From Amia ocellicauda (taxonomy: Eukaryota; Chordata; Actinopteri; Amiiformes; Amiidae), in the NCBI RefSeq assembly GCF_036373705.1, contig NC_089853.1:29347568-29411567 (forward strand): a stretch of DNA of 64,000 nucleotides. Reading direction: 5' to 3'. The notes beneath the pieces were generated by a model that saw only the letters and a program-made list of their open reading frames with translations, made no database searches and was not told where the DNA came from. This document shows positions 26,190 to 39,200 of the stretch, in pieces. Position 1 is the stretch's first letter. Every line of letters begins with the position of its first letter. The position numbers and the translations under genes were made by a program.

Positions 26190-29100
26190 AGGGGAGAAGA
26201 GTTCGCAAGTGACAGCAAACACCATCGACATTGAAGGCGGTGTGTGAACTACATTAGCAAATAGCATGTTAAACCTAAAGAAGAGCTGGCATGTGGGAGT
26301 GCTCTTTATTTTGTGGGCTGAACTCTTATCAAAGCTAGTAATAACATCAAGCAACTTGCATTCAAAAACCCATTACCACCACAGCTTTTACTGAGGATTT
26401 GTACACTGTAGACTTTGTCCCATTCTACCCAGTCATTCTCCTAAATCTCAGCCTGATGCAATTTCTCAACAAATCTAACAAAAGCCTGGAAAATTCTTTC
26501 TGTGGTGAGAAAAAAAACCAAACCGAATCCCTGCTTGGATACTTTCAAACCCAGCAGCACCTAAAGCTTGATTGATTAGCAAGGGACTTTTGCTGTTCAA
26601 GAGGAGGGGGTGAAATTATACTTTGCCAGACAGCTTGCTCTATTTAGGTCAAGATTTATATCATGCTGTGTCTCGTGTAAGCAGGTCATTTGCAAAAGCG
26701 CTGTTTAAATATAGGAATCAGTCTCCACCACCTGAAACCCACAGCTGTATTTCCATGTTTCGCTATTGTTCTTCCACGAGAAATTTGAGCTTGAAAGCAT
26801 GCCCATTAAGAAACATTAGCATAACGCCTCCGGAGCTATTGTAGCCTGGGATTGGAGAAGCTTCAGCAAGTCAAATGGCCTCTTTTTCATGACCAATATC
26901 CCTTGTGGCCCACCCTCACCCCCCTTGTAAAAGCATTGTCAAAGCAAAGAAACAAGAATAGCAATGGATTTAATTCTGGCCTTCTTTTTTCCCTTTTCTT
27001 TTAACAGGACACAGCTTGCCTAGATCGTCCTCTATAATATCCCGACAAGCAGATTAACGAACCAATCAAGTCTAAAACATCAAAAAGTAATGGACGAGCC
27101 TAGGCCCTAATATGATAAAGCCATTTTTTCAGCGGCGCAATCTTCCTTCTCATCAATCACACACAACAGTCCTCTCTCGTTAGGCTGCGCACGGCAAGGA
27201 AGTGCATTAATAAGGAGCTGGTAAGAGTGCGCTGCCGTTGAGTCTGAGTGATGACTGACCCCTCTTGAGACATGGGCAGGATGTCAGGTCTGAAAAGGCA
27301 GCCAGGACTTCAGAGTAGGAGGCTCCCTGCTTGATCAAAGTCATGCTGTAGAAGCTACAAAAAAAGCCTAAACTTATGGTATCTCTGTGCTTCCTCTGTC
27401 TTTCTACCATTACCCACCCCTTCTCCCACCCTCAGAGAAGATTGCAGCTTCACATTCCTTTTTCTACATCCCCCATTGCAGGAGGGGCATTTAAACGATA
27501 TAGAACAGCAAATCGTGGTAGCTCGTGATGTCTTGAAAGTAGCTGGGATGTGGAGATGGAGAAATGCATCAACACACGTGAAGGTGGAAAAAAAAAGAAA
27601 GCCATTTCATATGCAATCTTCTATGCGAAGGAAAGTCAAGAAACACTAAATACACAAATGAATGAATTAATAAATAAATAGGAAAGATGGATCATCCTGA
27701 CTGAATACTGTTGTTTGTTTTTAAAATAGTTAGGAAAATGTAACAGAGATGGAGTGGCATGCTTCTTTGACACCTCAGTGTTGGGAGACAGATATAGAAG
27801 CGTGTCTGTGTGTGTGTTTCTGTGTGTGGATTTTGTTTTGGGAGGGGGTGGTACATTTTTTAAAAACAATTCTTGCAACACCAGCTGTTTTGTTTCTTTT
27901 TAGACTATTTTTCTCTCTTATAAATGTTTATTATCAAATTATAGTTAGAATCACAACCAGTGTGAGGTCCAAGGAAAAGTGCTGTAGGGAGAAACCTTAT
28001 AAACAGTACATCAACAAACAAACCCACAAATAAATAACACGGTTTGTATGTAATTCTACTATTCTTGCAAAATCATGAACACTGAACTGTCTTCTGAAAA
28101 ATGTTATAAGAGTGAGTGGTGTAATGCTTTGATTTAAAATGATTGTAAAATACTCCCAAATGCTCCATTAAAAAATCCAATTAATTAAGCACTAATTAGC
28201 TTTCTTTCAAGGAAAACTCAAAGTTATGCAGGAAAATATTTACTTTTTTCAAACTTCAGTCTTTCCATAGGATCCCATAAAATAACCTATTTACAGTAAC
28301 CCAGGGCATTGTAACTGAGGAGAAGAGTGCATCTGTCCTTCATTTTTATATGCATACATGCTTCTGCAGAGTGTGGATCACTTGTGCTGTCTGTAATGCC
28401 TCTGGTTGAGGAAAGTTGTATGGGGAGTTTCAAGATATGCTCTTAGCTGCACGTATGGACTCAATGACCTCAGGCTGGGAGAGACCACCCCCCTAAATAA
28501 GACAAATCCTTTCCTTGCCTTCGCTTTCAGGCTGCCGAGCTCTCAGGTCCTGCCCATCTGTGTGAACAGTCGCTGGTATGTACTCAGTGACCTCAAGTTG
28601 AAAGAGCCCCCTGCTATTAGAGGAAAACCGGCTGCTCTTACCTTTGACAGCAGTATCGAGTCTCAGTGTCAGTGGGTTCACAGCACTCCTGCACTTCAGT
28701 TTGTTATGATTACCATTCCTCTTATCCTGTCAGGCCGAGACACAGCACGTTTAGTTTAAACAGATCAAGTACAGTGTCATTTGTCCAATGTTTGCACTTA
28801 GAGCTTTTTGCTCCTAATCTAAAACAAAAAGATAATCCAACAAAAGTTTTCCAGTGTAAAGGTATTTTGAAACTATTATTTATAGAAATGTGGTCTATAT
28901 ATAAAATAAGGAGAAAGCATAATTTCAGAAAGCTTTTCTAAAAAACAAAACAAACACTAATTTGCTCTAAAATAATTATTGCTGTTGAGGTAAATAATTT
29001 CATTGTGGCTTGAGTTTGTCTACTAAAAAATAAAGTTTGAAAAGCCCTACACCACATCCTTATGCATTAGTCAATTTTTGGCACAAATAATTATCAGCCT

Positions 29101-31554
29101 CACACGGATGTTCTACTCTGATTACTGATGCACTACATTTTGAAGTATCTTAAATCGATAAAGCTTTATCAGTTTTCACATAGAACGTCTTGAATGTATA
29201 CAAACCTCAAAGAGAGACACAGCAATGCTAATCTATAATTCTCCTGTCTACATAGCCTCCACCTTAACCAGAAAATTGCTAAATCAAAACCGAGTTGTTT
29301 GCGACTTCCTGCTTCAATATGTTTTATATTATTCTTATCCTCACTGCTCACCCCCCTACGCACACATTCAAATCCATATTATATTCCCTAATATATGCAT
29401 TCTTTTTCTCAATTAGTATTGGAACACTTTTGATGCTTAAATTAAAAGTGCTACTTGCCTACAATGAAGATGATACAGAAGCACACACAACCACCTACTA
29501 AATTAATATCTGCTAATTAAATAATGTTTTTTTCCCCCACTAGAGAAAAGTTTTAAATGAAAAAAGCAAAAGAAAACCATGATTTGAATGATAGAAAGAA
29601 AAGAAAAACCTCTGACAATCTTGAAATGTAAAACAGGACATAAAAAACGGTCAGACTGGGCGCTATGAACCCAAAACAAAACAAACAAAAAAACAAACAA
29701 CAGCAAAGGCAAAAGAAAGCAAGCAGAAGCAGGAAGGCAGCTGGAAAGTATCAAACGGACTTCCTTTGTGTTGTGAAGGATTTTAGTTTGACCTTGGCTT
29801 GTGTATGCATGCCTGTGGGTTTCGATTTTCTCAGTCTGGGATGAACTGTGGACCAATTGCTTGTTTTCCAATTCCATTTGCAGTTCAGTTCTGCACTCCC
29901 TGTGACTGAGCAAGGAAGGTGCTGTCTGTCCTTAGAATGCACTGAAATGCAGTCCACTTACCACTTAAGTCAAACGACATGCATTGAAATGCAGGGCTGT
30001 ATTATGTAAAGCGAGTAGAGTGGCAATACTGAACACTTGTAAGAATATAAGAAAGAGTTATGCCAACAGTAATACAGCTGAAGGTAAGAGGAGGTAGAAT
30101 ATGCTTTGAAAAGCTTCAAAACTAATTAAAAGAGGTTAAAATAGTTTTATCCTTGACATACAATAACCTTTGCCCCTGGAATGTAACATGTGAGGCTGGG
30201 AGGCCACTTGAGCAAAGCTGAACTTGGTAGAATTAATGGCCCAACTATTAGTCAGAGGCCAGGTCTGGTTTGTCAGCTCTGTGGAGGGGAGTGGAGGAAG
30301 GCATGAGATTAGGCCGTGGAATGTTTGTAGAAAGTTTGGTTGAAGCAGAATTTCTCACAAAGGTGACTTGTTTCACCACTGCCCTGGGCTATCGGGAAAG
30401 GGAGTTTCTGTGTTTCAAGCTCTGGTTACTGTGTCTGAACAGATTTGGGGCTGATGACATATGAGACCTCCTCCTACAGAAGTGCAGGAAAATTCTGCAA
30501 GTTATTCAGCTCAGTACCGAGTCGGAGTCAGTCAACCTGCAGTGTGTGACTTATCTGACTGCAGTTCGATTTACACATGTTGGTTCAAAAATGTATAAAT
30601 GGGTGTAATTCCTACACAGTTCACCCAATTTGGATGTAACTACCCCCAAATTAAAGATAAACGTCTTAAAGCATATTGATTGCTTCCTTTCAAATCCATT
30701 GTGGTGGCGTACAGAGCCACAATGATGACATTTGTGTCACTGTCCAAATATTTATGGACATAACTGTGTGTATACATAAATATATTTCTATTTACCAAAA
30801 ATAAATAACAACTGTTTAGCTGAGATGAAGGAAACAACATAATATAGAAAAGCCTTTCTAGTACAAGGATATTTACTACATTTACAAAACTCTGTAGTGC
30901 ACCACACTTCTACTTGAGGGGATAGACTGTGCAATATCAATGAAGATATTTCAAAGTGAAAGCAGCAGCCACACAGGAACCAAAGGAAAACTCACCCAAG
31001 AAAAATGAAAACCGTGTTCAGTTTAATACAAAGGACTATAAATCTTTTCTTGTCTGTGGTCGCATTGTGAAAAGTGTCCAATTAATCTCTAAACCCAAGA
31101 GGGAAGGCTCTGTGGTCACCAGAGAGCCCTGAGACACCCTGTGCTCAGATCAGGTATACAGGGACAGGTTCAAGGTTGGGATCAAGGGAAGGTGGAGGGG
31201 GGGGGGAGGGAGGGCTGAGAAAGTCACATGTTGTTTGACCACAGCTCTGGACCCTGCCTTCCCAGCCTCAGCACAGGAAATGAATTGAAGCAAGGCTGCT
31301 GGTGTCATCCACACAGGCACTAAGTAGGAAGCCTAACCACGAGAGCTGAGACACCAAGGTCCTGTCTTATGAAAGCTTCACCACGATGACTCATGCTGTT
31401 GTTTATGTTTAGTTTCCCCCCTCTGTGAATGTATTGCTCAACGTTCAATTTATGTATTTCTCTGTATTTAACCTTTTTGAATCAATTTTCTAACAGCTAT
31501 ATTACGTCACTCTCCCACTCTCTCTCTTATTTGGAAATAACTTGGATGTGGATT
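26190..31554. other. Intergenic sequence, possible regulatory block at 26.2-27.2 kb
   Basis: No coding exon was found. The 26.2-27.2 kb part looks less low-complexity than its surroundings and holds the bZIP and RORE motifs, so it may be a conserved noncoding element. The rest is AT-rich with homopolymer runs and a G-run near 31196-31210. Confidence 0.3.
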
Positions 31555-31763
31555 TACAGTGGGGGAAAAAAGTATTTGATCCCCTGCTGATTTTGTACAT
31601 TTGCCCACCGACAAAGAAATGATCAGTCTATAATTTTAATGGTAGGTGTATTTTAACAGTGAGAGACAGAATAACAACAAACAAATCCAGAAAAATGCAT
31701 TTCAAAAAAGTTATACATTGATTTGCATGTTAATGAGGGAAATAAGTATTTGACCCCTTCGAC

Positions 31764-32769
31764 TTAGTACTTGGTGGCAAAACCCTTGTTGGCAATCACA
31801 TAGGTCAGACGTTTCTTGTAGTTGGCCACCAGGTTTGCACACATCTCAGGAGGGATTTTGTCCCACTCCTCTTTGCAGATCCTCTCCAAGTCATTAAGGT
31901 TTCGAGGCTGACGTTTGGCAACTCGAACCTTCAGCTCCCTCCACAGATTTTCTATGGGATTAAGGTCTGGAGACTGGCTAGGCCACTCCAGGACCTTAAT
32001 GTGCTTCTTCTTGAGCCACTCCTTTGTTGCCTTGACTGTGTGTTTTGGGTCATTGTCATGCTGGAATACCATCCACGACCCATTTTCAATGCCCTGGCTG
32101 AGGGAAGGAGGTTCTCACCCAAGATTTGAGGGTACATGGCCCCGTCCATCGTCCCTTTGATGCGGTGCAGTTGTCCTGTCCCCTTAGCAGAAAAACACCC
32201 CCAAAGCATAATGTTTCCACCTCCATGTTTGACGGTGGGGATGGTGTTCTTGGGGTCATTCCTCCTCCAAACACGGCGAGTTGAGTTGATGTCAAAGAGC
32301 TCGATTTTGGTCTCATCTGACCACAACACTTTCACCCAGTTCTCCTCTGAATCATTCAGATGTTGGCAAACTTCAGACGGGCCTGTACATGTGCTTTCTA
32401 GAGCAGGGGGACCTTGCGGGCGCTGCAGGATTTCAGTCCTTCACGGTGTAGTGTGTTACCAATTGTTTTCTTGGTGACTATGGTCCCAGCTGCCTTGAGA
32501 TCTTTAACAAGATCCTCCCGTGTAGTTCTGGGCTGATTCCTCACCGTTCTCATGATCATTGAAACTCCACGAGGTGAGATCTTGCATGGAGCCCCAGACC
32601 GAGGGAGACTGACAGTTATTTTTTGTTTCTTCCATTTGCGAATAATCGCACCAACTGTTGTCACCTTCTCACCAAGCTGCTTGGCGATGGTCTTGTAGCC
32701 CATTCCAGCCTTGTGTAGGTCTACAATCTTGTCCCTATCATCCTTGGACAGCTCTTTGGTCTTGGCCAT
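31764..32769 (-). pseudogene. Tc1 transposase, broken (copy 2)
   Basis: The start codon is the complement of 32767-32769 ([20 protein letters not shown]). The N-terminal paired-like helix-turn-helix region is complete, including [20 protein letters not shown]. The catalytic Asp and Glu are present as [15 protein letters not shown] and [11 protein letters not shown]. Lesions are a nonsense change giving a stop after KVPLL (complement of 32398-32400), the same frameshift after KFAN as copy 1, and a one-base loss at about 32069 that shifts GRGW-VFQHD. The normal TAC-TAA stop is kept. Confidence 0.92.
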
Positions 32770-32812
32770 GGTGGAGAGTTTGGAATCTGATGGATTGATT
32801 GCTTCTGTGGAC

Positions 32813-32907
32813 AGGTGTCTTTTATACAGGTAACGAGCTGAGATTAGGAGCACTCCCTTTAAGAGAGTGATCCTAATCTCAGCTCGTTACCTGTATAAAA
32901 GACACCT
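32813..32907. repeat. 43-bp-arm palindrome in the Tc1 5' leader
   Basis: The arms 32813-32855 and 32865-32907 are inverted copies with one mismatch and a 9-base loop. Each arm carries a TATAAAAG or its complement. It lies just before the transposase start at 32769. In copy 1 only one arm remains, and the copy 1 deletion ends at the centre of this palindrome. Confidence 0.93.
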
Positions 32908-32989
32908 GGGAACCAGAAATCTTGCTGATTGATATGGGATCAAATACTTATTTCCCTCATTAACATGCAAATCAATTTATAACTTTTTT

Positions 32990-33262
32990 GGTGGCCAACT
33001 ACAAGAAACGTCTGACCTCTGTGATTGCCAACAAGGGTTTTGCCACCAAGTACTAAGTCGAAGGGGTCAAATACTTATTTCCCTCATTAACATGCAAATC
33101 AATGTATAACTTTTTTGAAATGCATTTTTCTGGATTTGTTTGTTGTTATTCTGTCTCTCACTGTTAAAATACACCTACTATTAAAATTATAGACTGATCT
33201 TTTTTTGGCAGTGGGCAAATGTACAAAATCAGAAGGGGATCAAATACTTTTTTCCCTCACTG
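32990..33262. repeat. Inverted duplicate of the element's left end
   Basis: On the plus strand this reads the transposase C-terminus ([21 protein letters not shown], stop) followed by the left terminal repeat. It is the reverse complement of 31557-31830 with few differences. The 10-mer aacttttttg occurs at both edges of the extra 127 bp (32981-32990 and 33108-33117). Confidence 0.92.
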
Positions 33263-33264
33263 TA

Positions 33265-36200
33265 TAAGAGCACAGGATGCTGACAATACATCTATCAGTC
33301 CTGTTCTTCTATGAAAACAAACAAAAAGTATATCAGCAGTTATTGGCATTTGTTTCCTAGTATACTAGTGCCCAGTAACTATTTTGTGATAACCTTTAGC
33401 CCCTTGTAGCAACAGTGTCTTTGAATGTCTGCAAAATGTAAAACCAAATTAATCTAATAAGCATAAATGAGATTAAGCACTGTGAAACATCTGTGAATGA
33501 GGCCAACTGAGGTGAAGCTCATCGAGGTATGATTATACCGGGTCAGGTCTTTTTCAAAGGCTTTTGACTTAGAGAGCTCCTGACATGGCACCTCCTTGAC
33601 TCAAGGCTATCCTACAGAAAAATAGCTGGAGAGGGTCCAGGTACTTTTTAACTTTAAAAGCTTGGGAGCTGATCCAGACAAAAGAATTATAACCCTAATA
33701 TGGGCCTCGCAAAGTTATGCAACTGTATGGCCATAGTAGCTGGAGCCCAATAACTAAATCTTATGTAAACCCCACGTTTCTGTTCATATGCTTTCCACTA
33801 CTTAGGTCAATGTAGTAGACTGGACCTGAAGTCATAAGGGGAAATAGAGCATCCTCATTCCTGAACATACATCAAGCATTGATTACGGTAAACAACTGAT
33901 AATTTCTGCAATAATTTCACAGTATGAACTGTCTCCCCGATTGCTTTGGTACAGAACTGCTCTTTGAGACATCAAGTCTGGTTTTCCAATCTCTGCTTTT
34001 GTATTTTGAACGTGATTAATCAACATCTCCTCCCATGCTGCATGTGCCGACATCATCTGTCAGGTTTGTCGATCATCTGTTTTTTAATATTTCGTTCTCT
34101 GGTGTGTTCTCAACATCCAGTAAACATCCAGTTTCCCTGTTTCTATCTCAGCACAATAGTTTAGCTACAGGAAAAATGGATGAGCAGACGTGGAGTGGAG
34201 CCTTGCCTGGTTCATTACTGATGTGTTGAATTAATTACTGCGTCTCAGAGGGCTACCAAAGATTGCTACATCAACATTAGTAATTTACACACTGGCTCTC
34301 AGGTGATGACTTGCATGAAATCTGCACCGCATATCACTCCTGTATTGGGGAGGTTATTTGGTGTCCATTCTCTTACAAATTCATGCAAATAATTTCAGCC
34401 CTCAGTTCATGAGCCGGCCAAGATGTCTTCTGTGGAAAATGTAAATTGTGGTTCGTGATTATTATTGAAATAATGTCCTAATGTTCTGATATGGACGCCA
34501 ACAATTTAGAAAAAGGACTGGTCAGCTTCTTCACTAGGCCCCTCAGACTGAGTCAGGGATCAGAGCAAAATAGCTTGTGCACTATAGAATGGGGTCAGTG
34601 TGCGGTCAACCCGTAAAAATTTGAATTGAATTAGCCTAACTTCTGACGTTTGAGCGCATCACTGTAAAAATAATTATTATTATTTAAAAAATAAAAACAC
34701 AGACCGAAGGACAAGAAACTGCCCAATTCCAGAGGATGCTGTAAACCTCAGACAAATAGGATAGGCAGTGTAGACAGTGAGAGATACAGCCTCTCAGCTT
34801 TCTATTGGCAGCAGTGCCACGTACAGCTTACTCTGTTTGTTTTAAGTGCCATATACCCGTGCCAGGGTATGGATTTGTACTTTGTGATTCATGGGCAGGT
34901 CAAAGATTTGGTCTAGCCACAGTGGCAATGTGTTGATATGGAGAAAGTGCTTGCCTCAGCCCATCGCACACATTTTATTTATGACTGGGCTAGAATAGAT
35001 AATGAGAAAACAATGAATTGATCTTTTCTTACATGCTTAAAACGATCAATAAGGTTTGATACACATTCATATGCATAATTTTCAATTAATAAGACAATAT
35101 GATAATATGATAGTGTGTTGCATATCTAATAAATGTATATTTCTTGTTTTTAAGGTGTTATAGAGTTTGCACTTCTTTGTACTTGCAAGTAAAATATTAT
35201 TACTGTTTCAGGAAGAAAAGATTAAAACCAATAATTAAAATGGTTTTCAAAAATGTATTTTCAAACCTGTTAAGAAAAGCTTGCTCAGCTTTTTATGAGA
35301 ATGAGTAGTTTGACAAACCAAGAAACAAAAGAAAACAAGTGAATATAAATTGCCTGATTAAACCTGCTCCTTTGAGGTATACAGCTGATTTAAGAAGGAT
35401 TAGAAGAATATATTCATTACCAAAATAAAATCAAATAGAAAGAATAAAAAGTGTAAATAATAAAAATGTCAAAGACAAACAAGAGAATCAAAAATAAACT
35501 GTGGCCGGGGTGACAGAAAGGGAAGGCATCAAAATACTTCTCCTAGCCTCGAGGTAGAGCAATGTTGCTATTAAGGGAGGCTCCTTGAAGAATTATGCAA
35601 AGATTCATAAAGCTAATGTCAGTAGTAGAGCATTCACGGTTTTCAGCATCATGTGTAGCCAGCTCATCTGTATGTGGACTGATCAGAAGTTACATAACTG
35701 TGTTAAAATACACCCCAGTCACATGTTGCATTCAGCCCTGGAGCTAGATATCCCAGTGTCACTTGAATTGTACTGGCAGCTTTTCAGACGTTTACACACT
35801 GCCATTAAGGATTCAATTGTGATTCTCTGCCAGGCAGGCAGCACTCTCTCCATGTGAACAGTCAGTGGAAAAAAGGGCAGGGCTAATTTTCCTTGGAATA
35901 TAGCACATGTGACTGACTTCTGCGTCTGAGAAAAGAAACAGCCCTTTAAAGTAATACCACAGTGCTGAGTCTAAGGCCGTAGGATCCTGCAGACTCCTCC
36001 TGCTGCTGAGGCAATGTTCACTCTCCCCTTGCCTGGTCACTAACCTTTTATCTGCCAGGGAGCACAGGATGATCTTTCCCGCACTGACAAACAAGGGCTG
36101 ATGGCAGACGTTTTGGACCCACTGCGCTACAGCAGATGTTTGTAATGTATGTTGCCAGAGTAATGAGTTAATTAACGAGGACTTCCCTGGCAGTGTTGTT

Positions 36201-39200
36201 TGTTTTTTATACACCCCGTGTTTGCCATTTTCAGAAAATGCATGTCACTATTCATAGGACAACGGGAATAAAGTTGTGGTACTCTCAGAATTCACTGCTT
36301 CATCTAGGACACTATGGATAAGGGTGCCATTGTCTCTATTATTACTACATTAATAAACCACCTGCTCTAATTCCTGACCTTGAAATAAACAGAGGGAGAT
36401 AAATGAAAGAATGATTAAGTAACCCAATCTTTGTATAGTATATTTCTGATTTTGAAGGAAGGGTAACTGTTTCAATAATTTAAATAAAATCAAACTTGTA
36501 GTGAACATTATTCATGTTTGAGAGCTTGGGGACATTAACAATTGGAGTTCCTTACTAGATCAAACTAAATTGCACATTCTAAAAAGATTATCTCAATCTA
36601 AATGTGCATTCTTTAAAACATAGCAAACCTTTTTCATGAAATGTGATGAAACACATGACTGAGCTCTCATTCAGAATTAGGACAACAACATCAGAGCCTC
36701 CACAGGTAGGTCGGGCTGAAACAGCAGAGTCATGATTTGTGAAGTAAAAGTCCATTAAGGGAGCCATGATTTGGTCAGATCCTTGTGTAATTGACTCATA
36801 CATCCAAAGACCACAGGCCCTTCAGCAACCACTACAATTTTGAAAATGTGAAGAGGGATCTGCAGTCTGTGAAAAAAAAAAAAAAAAAAATCTTTTTAGG
36901 TGACAGATACAATATCTTACTGCTTTGCTCATTTCTGCTTTTCTAATAGATGCACATTGATTATGCAGGAGCTTTACTAATTTAGTACTGAAGTGCTCAT
37001 GAAAAGCATTACTTCCCCAACATTAACTGAGGATTGTGTGACAATTTAACACAAATACTTCATGCAGTTTGAAAAGTCTGCAGTTTAAGCATTGCTTTTT
37101 TTATGAACTACATATGGCCTGAATTGTCTTCTGCTGCTTTAGCTGAAGATTTGTATTTACAAGGATTTAGTCAACATCAGTTGTCCAGATTACAGGGGGA
37201 TACAAGTAAATGGGAAATGGTGGGGGGGTTAACAGTTGCTCCTGTTTAACAATTCAACAAACAGGAAAAGGACATTGGCAATGTCTAACTGAAATTCTTT
37301 CTTAGACCTGCTATGGCAATATAACAATATATGTACCTTGTTCTGTTAAACTTACTGGCAGTGGATGTTAGTTTGCTGCTGTTTCCAAAACCACTTCAGT
37401 TTTATTGCAAGAGCTGGTTAATTGTAATACATATATTTCATGTACAGTCTCCCAACCCAAAAATGTCTCTAACAACCCACAAACCACCATTTAAATGAGA
37501 GCTTAATTGAATTTACAGAAACACTAAAAAGTCTAAGACCGCTAAACAGAAAACAGCAAATAGAAACTTCTTACAGTACAGTGAAGTGAGGCAAGCCAGC
37601 TCTTTGGTGAACTGGTTGTAAAGACCATCAATGTCAACACAGTAACCCCTGTTGGTTCCCACTAATGACCCCTGGTTTGCATTGCTGACCATTAAAATTC
37701 ATCACATGCCACACACCAGACCGGCCGCTTACAACAGCGGACTGCTACCACTGCGGGCTCAAGTCACAGATTAATTCACCACTCCGACTGTGTAATGTGC
37801 TAAATCTGAATGTCAATACGTAATTAACACATTGCAAAACGTGTCGATGATGGGTGAACCTGATTAGGCTTGGATTTTAAGGTTCGTCAGTGTGACCTTG
37901 TGACGCAATGCAACAGTCACATTCAGCTGGGAAAAACACCAATAAAGGAGAGGAGTAAAGCAGGAGGTGGTATACTGATAAACCAAACTAAACCTGCACT
38001 GTTTCTCTTCAAAGAGCTGGGAAATGCTCCCAAAGAGGCGGGGCAGACATATGATCCATCAGCACTAACCTGGGGGCTGATCTTTATGGCATAAACTGTT
38101 TGAAATTAGTATCATCATCAGAAGGGGGATTGGCTGCTGTAACTGCATATTAATACATTTTAATCTTTAATTAGCCTTAGGAGGTTTAAAAGACGTCACT
38201 AGGTGGTATTTTTAGATGCAAAAAAGGGGGGGGGGGAATCCTGCGATTAAAAAAGGATGGCGTTTTTTCACTGTGGAAGGAAAAAGCAAGATTTTCTGTT
38301 TTGGTTGACTACCAACACAGCATGACCTCTCCCCACTTCGCAGAGAATGTAAGAGAGCATGGAGAAACCATATTTTTATGAATGAACGAGTGAAAAAAGA
38401 GCAATCTTTCATATGCTGCAGGCTCCCTTGCCTGAATCATCCATGCTCTTTGAAAAAGCTCTTAGAAAATCTCAGCGCCAATTTTCATCCCTGACTCATT
38501 ATGCTCCTGACAATACGACACTGAGATGCTCACTTGCTGCGTTTCACCAGGAGGGATCTGCTACGAACAGGTTCTTGTGTTCAGTGATGTCCTTTGAAGA
38601 GCAGTCAAGGCAAGGGAGTCAACTGTGGCAGGGAAATGCATGAATTAGGATTTATACAGCAGATTCTGTAAATTAACTCTGTGACCCACCCACCAGTCAT
38701 ACATTACAAACCCAGTGGATGACACTCTTCTACCTAATGGAAATCATCTATCAGATACAGGGAGTTGATGCTTTGTATTAATCCAGGCCACAAACTAGCC
38801 TTTTGGAGCACCATTGGATTGTGCCTGAGAGACCACAGCATTTCCATTTAAATGGTCTGAAACATCTTCAAAGGAAACAGACCTGGGGAACAGTTCAGAG
38901 CATATCATGAAGTCTTTTTTACATAGTTTGCTACTACCTTACACAGGCTGATGCATCTCCCAATTAAGTGCTAAATATTACATTGGTTCTTGTGCTAAAT
39001 AAACTAGCTCTCCTACTACAGCTTGCCGGGTAGGGGTATCACACTCCCTTGTGCTAAACATGCTTCTTATGTAGACTTGCTGTGGCTGTTTTCTGCTTAT
39101 TTGTGCAATTTAGCTCTGAATAATGTAAATCAAAGGGATGGGATTTATTGTGTCCTTTTTTTCTTACATCGACACAGACCGTAAATTGGAATGGCAGCTT

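Larger units (their letters stand above)
31557..33262 (-). mobile_element. Tc1-like DNA transposon, copy 2, with chimeric right end
   Basis: Same family as 1050-2410, with ends CAGTG...CACTG and a TA duplication at 31555-31556 and 33263-33264. It keeps the transposase 5' region that copy 1 lost. Its right end is abnormal: 32990-33262 is the inverse of the left end 31557-31830, including the last codons of the transposase gene. The inverted arms are thus about 273 bp instead of about 200, and the element is about 127 bp longer than expected. Confidence 0.95.

Noticed and set aside
28406-28759. 117-codon frame in the intergenic gap
   Set aside because: No domain, no splice context and ordinary local composition.
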